Assembly (NCBI GenBank): GCA_949825045.1
Contig: OX463829.1
Span: forward strand, 22,662,715 to 22,726,714
Origin: Argyresthia goedartella
Lineage: Eukaryota; Arthropoda; Insecta; Lepidoptera; Argyresthiidae
DNA: 64,000 bases
Reading direction: 5' to 3'
Below are positions 1 through 12,854 of this stretch, in pieces. Under the pieces are notes generated by a model. It saw only the letters and a list, made by a program, of their open reading frames with translations. It was not told where the DNA came from and ran no database searches. The position numbers and the translations under genes are program-made. Each line of letters starts with the position of its first letter. The first letter of the stretch is position 1.

Positions 1-59
1 CTGGTTTACTATCTGTCGATAGTTGATCAACTAATGGTTTTGACTATCTTACGGTGACA
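1..59. mobile_element. 3' end of an inverted-repeat MITE, same family as 49239-49793
   Basis: The stretch ends in cttacggtgaca followed by TA. These are the same terminal bases as the complete element at 49239-49793, and both share the internal motif tgtcgatagtt. Only the end is inside the window; the rest lies upstream. Non-autonomous DNA transposon, class inferred from the TA flank. Confidence 0.6.
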
Positions 60-611
60 TATATTTTTAAGTACTTCTATTTTAAGTGCACACTAAATAT
101 TTCACAGTGAGTGCATTCAATTTTCTTAGCAGTCGGTTTTATTCCATGCGTTCCGATAACCTCACTTGGGGGTTCTATTAACTATTCTGTGCTTGTGGCT
201 TATTCTAAAGCCATTTCATTGGAATCGAACCAACGAACTACACTGACATGATGAAATCCGATAGCTTGTACCCGGTGGCCATAGGCTCTTTTTAAATACC
301 CTATCATGCCATTTACCCTTTACCCTAGCTATGGTCGAACTCTATAGTCATTGTGAGTTTCTGGCAGTCAGCAACTTTTTATTCTAAGTTTAATTGTAAT
401 GCAACATAAAAATCTTGCCTTATGTATAATTAGGGAAGAGCGCCCTACTCATCTCAAAACACAGGGTTCACCCTACTTTGGGGAGTAGAGATTCACCATT
501 TTGTTATTTGTAAGAATGTATTATTAAACAAGACAGCGTATTACTGAATAAACAGTTATTATTAAATTATATTTAATTTCACCAGAGTAGATACTTGAAA
601 ACTTAAAACTC

Positions 612-670
612 TTTTTAGGGACCATATTACTAAGCCTACGCTGCTCGTCTGTCTGTCCATCCGTCTGTCA
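612..670 (-). repeat. Repeat M tail fragment
   Basis: On the minus strand this holds a run of gacagacgg-type units, then the motif ggcttagtaatatggtccc. This is the 3' end signature of repeat M (compare 28163-28250). Only the tail is present. Confidence 0.5.
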
Positions 671-1480
671 AAATCGCAAATAACATATTTTTTATTAGTT
701 TGGTGGTAACGGCTCTGGAATAGTCTATTTTTCGTTCATTATCTATTTTACGGAATTGGCCATGCATTTTTCTGATTGTATATTTTTTAATAATTTAGTT
801 TGAAAATATAGACCATTTTAAGAAACTAATTTAAATATTTTAGGGTTTTATTTATTGCGTCTTTATAAAAAAACAAAGCTAATGTTTTACCCGCCAAAAT
901 TAAACGTGACGCCACTAGAGACGTAATGGGATACATTTCTTTGCCTACCCCAAAAAAAAAATAGTGGCAGTCATGTCAACCACAGAGTGCAAGTATTTAA
1001 ATGAGTGAAGTCAACTGTCGACCAAACATCACAACACTCACGTCAGTCCTAACCTAACTAAAATGAAATTATTGATTTTTATTATGATAAGATCACAGAC
1101 TTGAATAGTAAGATTCAAAAAATCTCATTGTTTTTCATAATGGGAAGCAAAGCGCGTCATGTCCCCGCGTCATGTTCAAACAGCAGCGATAATCCGGATT
1201 TGTTATTCGCACCAATTCTAGAACGTCTGCGAGAAGAATATTTCAAGTGAACGCAGAATATTTCAAGAATTATTCGTCGTGTTATTTGGATCAAATGGTA
1301 ATGATCGCTTGTGTGCTAATAAATTTGCAGGATGATATAATACAATTTCTAAGAATATGTTTGTTTTTATTTACACGAAACATTTGCACTTGCAATTTTA
1401 TACACAAAATTGAAGTTGTTCCGCTGATCATAGCTGACTCAGCATTGATACAATCAGAAGTACTACCGGAGTACCACGGG
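671..1480. other. No recognisable feature
   Basis: AT-rich sequence. A short direct repeat (agaatatttcaag) occurs twice around 1230-1268. The 78-codon open frame at 1247-1483 shows no domain or coding signature and is probably chance. Confidence 0.5.
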
Positions 1481-1611
1481 TAGATAGATAGATGATGAGG
1501 TGGGATGCCCGCTGAAGACGGGCGGGTGATGGGTCCTCTATTGTGACTATTTCAGCCAATTCCCAGTTCTTGCGTTGCTGTTATAGGCAGACTGGGTTTA
1601 TAACGTAATAT

Positions 1612-1843
1612 AGCTTCACGCCTTTTCCCATATGGGCTGGCAGAGGCGCAATTGTACCCAATTGGCGTGACAGGGGGCTAGCCCATTGCCGCAGCTATGG
1701 AGTAATGAAGGTTCCCCCTCACGATGTTTTCCATCACCGTTAAAACGTCCTTAAAATGTGCGTAAGATAAATTGATTATTTCATTGGTGCATGGTCAGGA
1801 ATCGAACCTGCATTTCCTGTGTGACCATTAGACCACGGTGCTC
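1612..1843 (-). mobile_element. tRNA-derived SINE-C (long subfamily)
   Basis: Read on the minus strand, the head has an A-box-like tggtctaatgg and a B-box ggttcgattcc, as in RNA polymerase III promoters of tRNA-derived SINEs. The body includes ggaaaacatcgtgagg and ends near gggaaaaggcgtgaagc. The same order is found at 39119-39507. It lies directly against the RNase H remnant and appears to cut that frame short. Confidence 0.7.
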
Positions 1844-1844
1844 C

Positions 1845-2165
1845 TTTTTTTTCTGAAAGTGTTAAGGTTGCTTGACTATCTGAATATATTACTACAGTCA
1901 TATTTACAGTATCTGATGTTTCCTTTAAGGCAGCAGCATATTCCATTATAGCGACGATTTCCGCTTGGAACACGCTGGCGTACAGCCCCCAGGCAATTGA
2001 TTTGTCTTGTCCGTTACTATTCAAGATACAGTAACCAGCTCCTGCAGTTTTGTGCTCTCTCTTCTTGAACTATCCGTGAAGCAAGTGATCGCCCCGGTTG
2101 ATCCATTTACTACCCAATTTTCTCTGGTTCCTATATGGATTCGATATTTTTCATCAAATAGTATC
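1845..2165 (-). pseudogene. RNase H domain remnant, probably from an I-type non-LTR retrotransposon
   Basis: The minus-strand translation gives the three acidic motifs of an RNase H fold in order: CFTDSS (near 2069-2083), FQAEIVAI (near 1945-1970) and YSDSQATL (near 1870-1895). This enzyme would remove the RNA strand of the element's RNA/DNA hybrid. A one-base frame shift lies in the GA-rich run between the first motif and GAGYCILNSN, and the C-terminal end is lost where SINE-C begins. No reverse transcriptase is seen beside it. The I/Loa-type assignment is inferred from RNase H architecture; a different retroelement class is possible. Confidence 0.6.
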
Positions 2166-2169
2166 TTTC

Positions 2170-3615
2170 TTTATCAGGTTATTATAACCACAGGTATATC
2201 GTAATATATGTGATTTCGCTTCTCACGCCAAAATAAAAGCAGTACGGAACTGTTGCAGCCACCTTAAAATAAAAATAATTGGTATTATTAACGTTGCAAG
2301 AAAAGATATGTAGAATAATCCACCAAATTGCATAACTATGCCACAACAAACAAGATAAGTTCTACAATATGCTTAATTCTCAGTTTGTTTTAAGGCATCG
2401 CCATTTTGAACCTTAAGCCATGGTATAATAATTCAAAATCTATTCCAGGAAAATGGCATCATATGATGCCTTGGGACGTTGAGAGGAAGAGCTTATTGTA
2501 GATTGAATATCAAACATGTTATACATTATCAAGAAAACTTCAATCGCTTGTCACGGCCGACAAATAAGAATTTTCTAAAAATTCCCACCTGCAGAAGCTG
2601 GACAATCAGCACAGTTTGACGCCAGGATCTCAGCATCAGTATCTTACTTACATGAGGGCTTTGGCTCCTCTGACTTGAGCAATGTTGTGGTAGCTGGATT
2701 CGAGATGAACTTCGACATGATCATAATTTTGGTAATTGAGGTAATGTGCCTGTATGTCGATGTCTATGTCTACGACAAGTTCCCATTTAAGCCACTTCCC
2801 AATTCGACCACTTTTAAAATTTATCACTTCCTCATTTTCCCATTTGCCATATTATCAGCATTTTTACTTTAGCCTCGTAAGGCCTGCCCATAGATATGCC
2901 AACTAAAGAGAGAGAAGGGGTTATTAAGTGTGTGTCAAAACAGGAATTTCTCATTTAGAACCTTGTCATCACGGGAATCTGTCAATAGAGAATAGGTAAA
3001 ATTCAAGAGCCTGTTTGAAATTAAAAAATAATCCCATTCTTGTCTTAGCGAATAAAAACAAAATATCAAAAAAAAACGCTGAATATTACCTTCAATCATG
3101 AGAGGTCACACATCACATCACGGACATTACGGACGGACTCATAACATCAGGGAATAGATTGACGTTTCACATTTTTTTTCTAGACATAGCGGGCATGTAA
3201 AGCCATTTTATCAAACATCTTATGATGATGTTAAAGAGGTCAAATGAATGTCACTGGGTTTTACTCAAATATCATAAAAATATATACCTATATAAAAATC
3301 TGATAATTGGAAACTGTACAGAAAAACATGTTTCTCGAAATGGTTTTGAGATTTCCGTTCCTGTCCAGAATGTTAGCAACCCCAATTAACTTAATAAAAT
3401 AACTTAAAGGATTACTTAAGCCACAAAGGTTTAAGTCTCACTTGCACGTTTCTGTACAAATCTGACCTCTATGTACTGAAAGAAACGGAATTAGCTAAGC
3501 ATATTAAATTATTACACAGACGCGCCCCGCGAATTCTGCTTCTGTACGAAGTATAGAAAGTTTTATAACCTAGCATCTAGCCGAGAGTCCGTCAGTTTGA
3601 GAGTCGTGCTTATTT
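2170..3615. other. No gene; one short shared repeat motif
   Basis: Low-complexity AT-rich DNA. The motif ttttgaaccttaagccatgg at 2403-2422 recurs with small changes near 37292 and 44571, so it probably belongs to an old dispersed repeat. Open frames here are short and lack coding signs. Confidence 0.4.
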
Positions 3616-3619
3616 ATTA

Positions 3620-4048
3620 AGGCGCTACCTCGTCCGTGCAAAGGTCCCCTTTACTCCAGGCGGAAAGACCCGCAGTGTGAGAGGGACGGAATCGAGAAAA
3701 ATGAAAAAACTTAGCGCTAAACCACAGAAAAATTGTTTAAAAATAATCTACGCTATTTTGTTAAAAAGTTTTTTAAGAGATTTTGCGAATACATACTATT
3801 CTACATTTTGAATGCAGTTCCGCAATGAAATTAGTGAGGATTTCAGAATTACAGGAAAAAATAAAACAATTTAGAGGTGTTTTCGTAATTAAATTCTATC
3901 GACAAAATTTCATCTAATCGCGTTTCCCTTTAGTGAAAATCTTAATCAAATACTCAATAAACGTTAACCCAAAAACCAAATATCTGTAGATGACTTCATG
4001 GTGGAGTAAATGGATTCGAAAAAAACCCCATTTTTTTTCGTATCACCG
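3620..4048 (+). repeat. Repeat G, complete copy
   Basis: A family of about 425 bp that begins ggcgctacctcg and ends ttttcgtatcacc. Other copies are at 50778-51201 and 56963-57545, with a fragment at 56325-56390. The copies share exact ends and no coding capacity, as expected of a non-autonomous element. The first bases after ttaa are shared with the 50778 copy. I could not assign a class. Confidence 0.7.
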
Positions 4049-4885
4049 CTCGACTTGGCAAAAGTAATGATGTGTCCTGTTCTGAATCACATGCGCACTC
4101 TATTTTGTGGTTGGTTCCAAATAAATAAAGTACTTACCTAGTTCATCATGATGGTTTGTTAGTGTGTGCGCTTAGAGTATTCGAAATCAAAAAGCAAAGA
4201 GTTCAATCTGGAGTCGAGTTATAGTATAGTATATATATAGTTATTTGAATATATATTTGAATGGCCTAGTGAGGACATATCCCCGTTATTGCTGTAGTAC
4301 CATTGGACAGTACCATCGATGGAACTAGTGACACACTTGTGTATAGCTAGTTCCATTGATGTTACTATCACGGAATAACCGTTGTAGTACGTCCGAAATA
4401 TTAATCAAGAAGCGAATGTATCGAGCATAAACATCAATGCATGTACGTACGTACACTAATGAACCTTTCCTTAAAGGTAATATATTTATATTTCTTAAAA
4501 CCCTGTCATAAATTCATAAAATAAATTAGGAATAAATACATTTTTATACCAACAAACCTTTGAATTAATGGAAATATACGAAGACTCAATACCTGATCTT
4601 ATATTGATAGATCTTGAGTTATTATTGCTCTTGGAAAAAAGCGTGACAACATTGTAGCGTTTTTGTAAATATTGTTAGTGAATAAACGCATTATGAGAAA
4701 CTAGTTTGTTCAGAATCATGAGCAGAGTCAATTTCACTGACATTTTAATATAGGTCATATTTAAAAAAAAAAATAGTTATTTTTGTTGCTCTGTCTATTT
4801 CTTGCTGAGCTTACTTAGGCGCGAACGTCCACAAAAGAAACTTACAGGTCTGGCCGCCCCGTCGCCGCCGGGCGCCTGGCTTATC
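4049..4885. other. Non-coding, with an imperfect hairpin near 4312-4360
   Basis: The motif catcgatggaacta (about 4315) and its near-complement tagttccattgatg (about 4348) are separated by roughly 20 bases and flanked by further weak inverted similarity. The rest is AT-rich with no recognisable feature. Confidence 0.4.
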
Positions 4886-4889
4886 TTTT

Positions 4890-5112
4890 ATGATAATAAT
4901 ACCTTGGACCCTACTTACACACATTGATCTAGCCCCAAACTAGGATTCCCTGTATCTCGGGTCCTAGACAACGATACACATACTTATGTAGATAAATATT
5001 ATACTTCAATAGATAAACAACCATGACTAGGGTACAAACATTCGTTCTCATCAAACAAATATTTGCCCCCACCGGGACCCGAACCCAGGACCCTTGGCTT
5101 CGTAGCCGGGGA
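4890..5112 (-). mobile_element. tRNA-derived SINE-A, 5'-truncated
   Basis: In reverse orientation it carries the SINE-A body (tggggctagatcaatgtg) and an (ATT)n-type tail at 4890-4900. The B-box side of the tRNA-like head is present, but the A-box side is lost near 5112. Confidence 0.75.
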
Positions 5113-5394
5113 CACACACTTAAACCTGATTTCGTTTTATTTACTAAGCAAAACGAAAGGATGAATTCGTTGATTCGCTTATTTTCATCATCCGTATGGA
5201 AAAAAAGAGACAGACGGAAAAATCGAGTGTAGCGAGAGCAAATCACGGAAGGGGAAGGGGTAGGGGTGGATGTGAGGGGGGAATTATTTTCTGTAATTCT
5301 GAAATCCTAACTAATTTAATGGCGGAATTGCATTCAAAATGTGGATATTATGTATTCGTAATCTCTTCTCGAAAATATTTTTGACAAAATAGCG

Positions 5395-5503
5395 AAGTAA
5401 ACATAAACATAAACATTTACATACAGGCACTCACATTGCTTCTGGCCCCACGCTAGGATACCCTGTGTCGTGGGAATCAGAAACAGTGTCTTCACACAGA
5501 GGA
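5395..5503 (-). mobile_element. SINE-B tail fragment
   Basis: On the minus strand the motifs cacgacacagggtatcctag and ggccagaagcaatgtgag correspond to the 3' half of SINE-B (compare 50123-50325). The tRNA-like head is missing. Confidence 0.6.
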
Positions 5504-7055
5504 GTTTATTTTTAAACAATTTTTATGTGGTTTGAGTGGTGTGGTTTGGGTCGAGCGTCTCGCTCTCTTTTTCCTTTTGTGGTAGTAATTAACGCTGTCA
5601 CTTTCGTTTAGATTCGTATTCCCGCTTCTACATAGCACCTTAAGCATCTAAGACCTAACATAAGCAACCGCAAATTAACAAAATTATGACACGCACGAGG
5701 ATACGTGCCGAGACGTAACGCGACCGAATTTAATTAACGTGAATATTACGCTTCAGTCGACCATGAGCGCTTACAAACAATGGAAATAGAGGAAGGCACT
5801 ATACGTGACCTTTTAGGTCTTGTGTTATTTTTTTCTGAATTTTTTGTGGTAACTTTGAGTCCGTTTGTCAATAGTTTTGCCTTTGGATAGTTTGCACTAT
5901 TTTTCATGCTTAATATTAGTATTGTATTTTATATATTAGTTATCTGTAGCTCGATTCATCTCTGACAGGTACTGCGACTCTGAATTCGATTGCATTGTGG
6001 AAATTACAACTTTTAAATTGCTTATTAATTATTTAGATCATTAAATTCTTCAAAAAACAGCTCAAACGCAATCAAAAGCAGAGGCTGTGTCCAGCAGCCT
6101 TCAAAATGTTAATAATGGCGATCAACGAGAGAATCAAGCGACAGTATGTCTGCAATGTGTAAGCGTAGTACAATAAAGAAATGACGAAATTCCAGAAAGG
6201 ATATCTGAAAAAAATTGCCTCTGTTGTTCAGTTATCCTTATTATTTTGTTCTTCCGCATTGCTTTTTGATTTAATTACTTGCATAAAGAACCCAGTCAAT
6301 CGCTTCGCTTTCGCGAAACAGAGCCTTGATGAAAATCTGTGATGAAAATCGATCTAAAAATTAAGCGAGTTCAGAGGATCTTTCGGCACCGCCGATATGA
6401 ACCACTGAAATTTTATTTCACTTAAATATTCGATGCCTAATTATTCGTGTTTGGTCTGCAGCTAGGTATCACAAGAACCGGATACTGTTAATCACTCTCA
6501 CAGCACTTATCACTGGCACTAATCATTAATCAATGTGTATACAGAGGTGGGGAGACTAACATGTCAACTACCAACATTACAGGTAAACAAAGTTGTAACA
6601 CCACGGCATAAGTAAAGAAAGAAAGTATCGAGAGCTTTTTGCAAGTATTTAATAAGAAGCGGCTAATAACTGGCGAAAGTCGGTTGAGGCGATAAAAGTT
6701 CTGTAATCGATCGGCACACCGGCTCATGGAAAACTATCATACAAACGACAAGTTTTTATTTTGTTCTTGCACCTACTATAGGTACATGTTTGGGTCCTCT
6801 CTTTAATTTATAAAATTTCGTCACAGACAGAGACAAAATTTATTTATTTCTCATAGCACAATTTATCACATACAATGTGGGTAAACTAACAAACACTAAC
6901 AGTTAACATTACCACATTATAGTGATTTTCAGTTTCGTTTAATAATATGCACGTACGATACAAAAGCATAGCGTTAACAAAAATAGTGGTTAATAGCAGA
7001 CATATGCGAGTATTCTCGTATACTCTTAATGTATGTGTCATACATATCATAAGTA
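5504..7055. other. No recognisable feature
   Basis: AT-rich DNA with only short open frames on both strands. I see no splice-like exon, RNA gene or repeat with a partner in the window. Confidence 0.4.
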
Positions 7056-7057
7056 TT

Positions 7058-8295
7058 AAAAAATCGGTCAAGTGCGAGTCAGACTCGCGCACGAAGGGTT
7101 CCGTACCATCGTACAATGGTAGGGATGGTGTGGAGCGAATATTTTCGATTTAACATAGCAAAATGTTGTTTAAAAAGTTAAATGTGCCGTACATATACTT
7201 TCATACTCCACGAACGTAACCAGGTGTATTTATGAGTTTGTATTTGGTTTACAGATAAATAAAAACCTTGGTAATTCCGGGTAAATTTTCCTGTAATCTT
7301 TGGTTTAAATTTTACATTCTGTATTTGTTTATTTTAGTTAAATTTTAGTTTGTAGTTTCGGAGATAACGGGATTGTAATGGTAATTTTTTCACTTTTTTG
7401 ATCATAACTTCTGAAGTTATTAAAACTAATATTAAAAAATAACCCTTTTCTACGATACCCTACATGACTTATTACAGTGTTTTTTTCGTTTTGTCATTTT
7501 ACCCCCTCTACTTTTTTATAGGCAATATTGTTTCATATTAATAATAAAAATAAAAATAAAAAAATATCATAACGAGGTGTAATAACACTAAAACAGGTTT
7601 GATTTTAATTAATACATGTAAAGCATTATTTAAACTCTAGTAAATACAGAAAACATCTGAACCTGAGCTAGGTGGTTAACCTGTATTGCAGAATTCAGCG
7701 CTCTTCCTAATAATTACAGTATGAGTGCTATACATTACGAAAAATGAGGACCTGTTATTCATTAGATCAAGTACAGCTAAATCAGTTAAAATAAACCACA
7801 AAATTAGTAAAATTAACATAGGCTTAAGGCCTTGGTGAGTGTAAAAGAGACCTCTCTTTGAATATCGTGAGTGTGAATGAGTGTGTGTAGTGAGGAGCTT
7901 ACAGGCACTTTATATGCCTTTTGGTACCATACTCTTAATATATTTAATAATGTCAAGGAGTGCAAAACAAAGTAATAGAGATTCAATTACAAAAAGTACA
8001 CATATACTGTCAAGAATAAATATAAGAGGTCAGATATGATATTCATTTGATGTTTCACACCAAACGATAGTCATTAGTAGTTCTTCTGTTCGGTCTTAAT
8101 TCCGATTTTAAAGAGTATTAACTATTAGACTTGAATTATGTTGCGATTATCTGGATAAGTATTTTTGCAGAAGATTTCATGACTCAAATCTCTTATAGTT
8201 CCTGAGAAAATTGCCTGTAACAGACAGATGGACGGACACGCGCATGATCCTATAAGGGTCCCTTTTTTACCTTTTGAGGTATGGAACCCTAAAAA
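7058..8295 (+). repeat. Repeat M, full-length copy of about 1.24 kb
   Basis: The start motif is caagtgcgagtcagactcgc followed by gaagggttccgtacc. The end is a gacagatggacgg run, then gggtccc and gaaccctaaaaa. The same start and end frame a minus-strand copy at 37611-38927. Partial copies lie at 612-670, 28085-28250 and 61958-62007, and a start fragment lies at the end of each tandem-duplication unit. No coding frame is shared between copies. The class is unresolved. Confidence 0.6.
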
Positions 8296-8775
8296 CAACA
8301 ACATAGCGTCACGTGTACGGGGTTATTTTACAATACTCTATTTTCTCTACAACTATGCTCTACAACTAACCCACCGCCGTAGTTTGCCTTTTAAGTGCAA
8401 CTACAAATTACCAAAATAATTTGTTTACCTGACCAAAGCCGAGTCGTTAACTACAAAAAAAGCATTTATTTTAATAAAATAAAGCAATCCGCGATGTTAT
8501 GTTGAAGACACGCCATCAGAGTGGAGATAACGTTATGCATGGAGCATAAACCTGAGATTATGATAGCAAGAGCTCATTCATGTATAGGCAGAGTTTCGTT
8601 GATCGTTTTCAAATTCGTGACGTCACAAGCGACGCTATGACCTTTTGACCGTTTTCGGCGGAAGTTGAAATTTGAAAACCAAATTTTATAGTTTTTCTTA
8701 CTAAACATTTGTTTTTCGCAAAAATATTATTGAAATAGTAATATAAAAGGTGACATTTAATTAGCTTACCATATT

Positions 8776-8981
8776 TTCGAGTCCCGGTGGGGGCAAAATA
8801 TTTGTTGGACGAGAACGGATGTTTGTACCCTAGTCATGGTTGTTTATCTATCTAAGTATAATATTTATCTATATAAGTATGTGTATCGGTGTCTAGTACC
8901 TAATATACAGGGAATCCTAGTTTGGGGCTAGATCAATGTGTGTCAATAGTGTCTAAGGTATTATTATTATTATTATTATTT
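8776..8981 (+). mobile_element. SINE-A, 5'-truncated inside the B-box
   Basis: Starts at ttcgagtcccggtggggg, the B-box side of the tRNA-like head. It continues through the standard SINE-A body and ends in an uninterrupted (TTA)n tail of about 25 bases at 8957-8981. Confidence 0.75.
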
Positions 8982-9326
8982 AGATATTTTGGGGAATGAT
9001 AGTACCCATTATTATGAAAAACTTTCCCCATGAAACATATGATCGTAAACGAAATAAATTCAATAATTAATGGGTCTCCCATGGTAACTTGTAATCAGCT
9101 GATCGGGTCAATGTACTGAGGGACGAAAAATATTTTTTATTTGCGCCCATATGTTTATTTGGAAAAGTTGTTCATATAGATCGGTGCTATCAATCCCCTA
9201 AATATGGTCAGCTAATTAAATGTTACCCTGTATATTTATACGGGCAATAAGAAACAGTTTTTCAAAATCACTTACCAGGCGAGTTATAGAGATAAGAAGG
9301 TTGTCTCACGATGTTTTCCGATTTTG

Positions 9327-9510
9327 TTGACCTCTGAGGTATTATGGTCGAGGCTGTGCTTCCTAAGCAAGAGGTTCCGTGTTCGAATCTTGGCTGGGGA
9401 GGAGGAAAATAAAATCCCCAGGAATTGGATGTTTACTTGTTTGTGACGTTGCTATTTCTGTTACACGATAAGAAATGTATGCGTCTTTATGTAAATGTTA
9501 TGTTATGTTT
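9327..9510 (+). mobile_element. tRNA-derived SINE-B
   Basis: The head starts gacctctgaggt, with B-box-like gtgttcgaatcttggctggg, followed by the gaggaggaaaat linker seen at 56784-56962. The body is diverged and the 3' limit is uncertain. Just upstream, ctcacgatgttttcc (9306-9320) matches an internal SINE-C motif in reverse, so SINE-B may have landed in an older SINE-C piece. Confidence 0.6.
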
Positions 9511-10226
9511 ATGTCATCACCGGTCATCACGGTTCTACCGTGTATAACCTGGTCTGTTATGATATAAAACGCACACAAAAGCCTGAGGGAGACGTTAATC
9601 CCACAGACTAATTGATCTACCTAGTTATGTGTTTTCGCCTTTAATTCCATCTTGGAGAAGAGGGAGTTTCACCCTAAACACTCCTCATCTCATCCTTATT
9701 CACAACAAACTTTGATCAGTTTTATGCATTCCTACGTTTTCCTAGCCGAGGCCTCGAAAACCCATACATCGGTATTACAGTAAGTGTTATGAAGCGAGAC
9801 TTTTCTAAAAGTTCATTTGAATGAAGGATTTAGGCTTTAAAACTATTCAACGCATAGGTATAATTTTCTTGATTTGCTCCGCAATAATGGCAGAAATTAA
9901 AAATTAAGTTATTGATTAAAAAAATACATGTGCAACATCGTACACGTGTGAGTTTGAAAAACTTTAGACTACAGAAATTAAGAGTTAAAGGTTAGGTTAG
10001 GTTTTGGATGAATTTACTGTATGGTCAAAAGACTTTCGGCTGGGGCCCAATTCTCTTAGTTCCGATGGGGCACAATGACCTGGCCCGTGCATGAAGCCGA
10101 CAAAAATGGCGTGTATCAGGCGACAAAACAAAACTGCTTGAATTAATTAAAACATAGTATTGAATTATCAATTTTTCTCTGTCTTAATAACGTTTGTATC
10201 ACGACTGTATCACGACGACGAATAGT

Positions 10227-10467
10227 CGACCCGAATGGCCGAATCGGCAGTGACCCTGCCTACGAAGCCAAGGGTCCCGGGTTCGAGTCCCGGTGGGGAC
10301 AAATATTTGGTTTGATGAGAAGGGATATTTGTACCCTAGTACGGTTGTTAAATATTTATCTATATAAGTATGTGTATCGTTGTCTAGTACCCAAGATACA
10401 GGGAATCCTAGTTTGGGGCTAGATCAATGTGTGTAAATTGTGTCCAAGGTATTATTATTATTATTAT
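10227..10467 (+). mobile_element. SINE-A, full length (duplication unit 1)
   Basis: tRNA-like head with A-box tggccgaatcgg and B-box gggttcgagtcccgg, then the SINE-A body and a (TTA)n tail of about 17 bases. It would have been transcribed by RNA polymerase III and copied by a partner LINE not identified here. Confidence 0.85.
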
Positions 10468-11250
10468 GACTTCATTTTTAATCTGCCCTATTTATTATCA
10501 ATTTAAAATCAATCCGCTTCCAAAGAGCCTTCAACTGTGCGCCCGTCACATATTTATAAATTGTAACACCCATCTAACATTCGTAACGTCACATGAGAAG
10601 TTTTACTTAAAAAAATATCTTGAGAAATCATTGTTCATTCTTGATTAAAATCCGACTCGCTTTTAATTTTCGATCTTACGATTCAATCCCTCCGAGAATC
10701 AGTCATTGTTAACAAGCGAGAATATATATTTAAGCAACATATATATAAGTATAAGATAGAGGTCAATAAGTCCCCTGTCGATGGCGGTTCGTGCGAACAT
10801 CACAGGTGACTTAGTACGGAGAAAAACAGCCCATTTTGAGCACGAACTCCCAACTGATGTGAATAGCTGTTTCCATTATTACTAAAATTGTTCGCGATTT
10901 CAAAGTGAAAACTTCAATAGCAACGTGCAATGCTTTCTTTCTGAGCTGTGAAGGTCATTGAATCGTCTCGCTCGGATCTTCGAGACGCTCATTATGGGTA
11001 TGGGTATTGGTTCAACAAAATGAGAGCGCTATGCTAGAAATGGCTGGTACTAGCTGTGTAAATAGTTGTAAATTTGAATAAAACCTTTAAACCCACGTTA
11101 TCTCGAATTTCACTGAAGTAATGTTAGGCTTATTCGCTGCGTTTAAGGCAGGTCTACCTTCGGTGTCGTTGTGGGGCATGACTCGTAGTTCATAATTTGA
11201 AAAATGACTTATGGAACAACCTGTACTTATAATAATGTACAGTTGAAATT

Positions 11251-11334
11251 GACGTAGCTGGGCTGTTCTCACTGTAGCTGGGCTGTTCTCACTGTAGCTG
11301 GGCTGTTCACACTGTAGCTGGGCTGTTCTCACTG
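11251..11334. repeat. 20-bp minisatellite, 4 units
   Basis: The unit actgtagctgggctgttctc is repeated four times, with variants at the first unit (gacg start) and third unit (ttcac). The matching position in duplication unit 2 has eight units. A minus-strand open frame crosses it, but a 20-bp unit changes frame each repeat, so coding is unlikely. Confidence 0.9.
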
Positions 11335-12635
11335 GTTCGAAATGATGATGAGGATGATGATATGGTCCGACTGATTTCGGTCGCGGCGACCGCATCCATC
11401 ATTGGTCTGAATTTGAAGTAAGTAGTTCCTAGGCTCGCATGTGGCTTGTGTAGCAATCTTACTGAAGATCCACCTCAAACTATACCTTATCCATAAGTAT
11501 AATAAAGTTTACTGACACCGCGACTGAAGATCTATTTAGTTAATGTTGATCGAAGAAAACAAACTTCTTACAAGAGATGGTAAACGCTTCACTGACTTTC
11601 AAGTTAGCTGAATAAAATTGTAGAAAAATACTGACAAAGGGAATTTATTTACTCCAAAGTCATTTTTCCAGCGGAGACATGAAGACATTGTGATAAAATA
11701 TGAATGTCCCGTGGGCTCTGGACGACCAAAAAGTTAAATTGAATTACAAAAACAAGCTTGTCATCATGGGTGTATGCAGAATGTATCATGTGTTAGCAGA
11801 AATAAGTTATTTTAATTTAGCATACAATTTATAGATATTTTTTTCTTTTAAATAAATAAATATTAGAGATATAAATTTTGAGATGATTATTCTGTAGAGG
11901 TGAATTATATATTTTTTCAGTTAACTTCTTCTTTCGAAATAAGAAGGTGCTTGCCTACACCTTCTATACACCTATACAATACATACTACCTACCTATAAT
12001 TACAGAGTAGTAAGCTCCACAAGGCTAGTGTCATGGGTACTAGACGACCATATAATTAATACAGATAAATATTTATTTAAATACATAGAAATCATCCAAG
12101 TCTAAGAAACAAATATTCATGCTCATCACACAAATATTTGCCCTTACCAGGATTCGAACCTAGGACCATCAGCTTCGTAGGCAGGGTCACTACCGGCTAG
12201 GCTTAACCGGTCGTCACAAAGGTACATAAAGTACGTTTTTTTAACTTTTAAGTACCGCTCGTTTTTTCTCACCTTTATATATTTTTTTTAAATCTTAAAG
12301 CTAGTTACTTTTTTCAGATTTTTCCCTCAATAAACTCTTCATGATACACCTCCGTGCCGAATATCAATTTTCCTCGACATCTTTATCACTTTCAGCGACT
12401 AAAACAGAGAAGTGTCGAGCGATAAAGTTGAAGTAATCATACTGTAAATCCCTCTGTAAATTTTTGGTAAGAAAGACATCGTTGTTACGTTTCCCTTTGT
12501 GTCTTACTGACTTCATTATATACCTGACATTTTAAATAAGCCTGCAGCTAAAATAGGGGTACATATGCAGATTTATTTCATAAAACAATATAACGGCCTA
12601 GTATAGGGCCAAAGGCAATGTGTGAGTAATATAAA

Positions 12636-12843
12636 TGTTTATGTTTGTTTTATACAGGCACATACATTGCTTCTGGCACATACTCGAATACCCTTTGTCG
12701 TGGGCAGTAGAAACAGCGACGTCACACACATATAAACATCCAAGAACTGTGTTTTTTTCTTCTTCCCCAGCCGCGATTCCGCTTCGACCCGAGACCTCTC
12801 GCCTGGGAGGCAGGGCCTCGAACCACAAGGTCCCAGAGGTCGT
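12636..12843 (-). mobile_element. SINE-B, full length (duplication unit 1)
   Basis: On the minus strand it starts with gacctctgggaccttgtgg and has a degenerate B-box region, then the gaagaagaaaa linker and the tail with cacgacaaagggtattcg. The head is followed within about 12 bases by a minus-strand SINE-A, so the two sit back to back in the same direction. Confidence 0.65.
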
Positions 12844-12854
12844 TAATATGGCTG

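Noticed and set aside
11251..11334. CRISPR-like direct repeat array
   Set aside because: Units are contiguous with no unique spacers, and the sequence is eukaryotic.
11087..11395. 102-codon minus-strand frame with a repeated Val-Arg-Thr-Ala-Gln-Leu-type unit
   Set aside because: It crosses the 20-bp minisatellite, which shifts frame at every unit, and is shortened in the second duplication copy.
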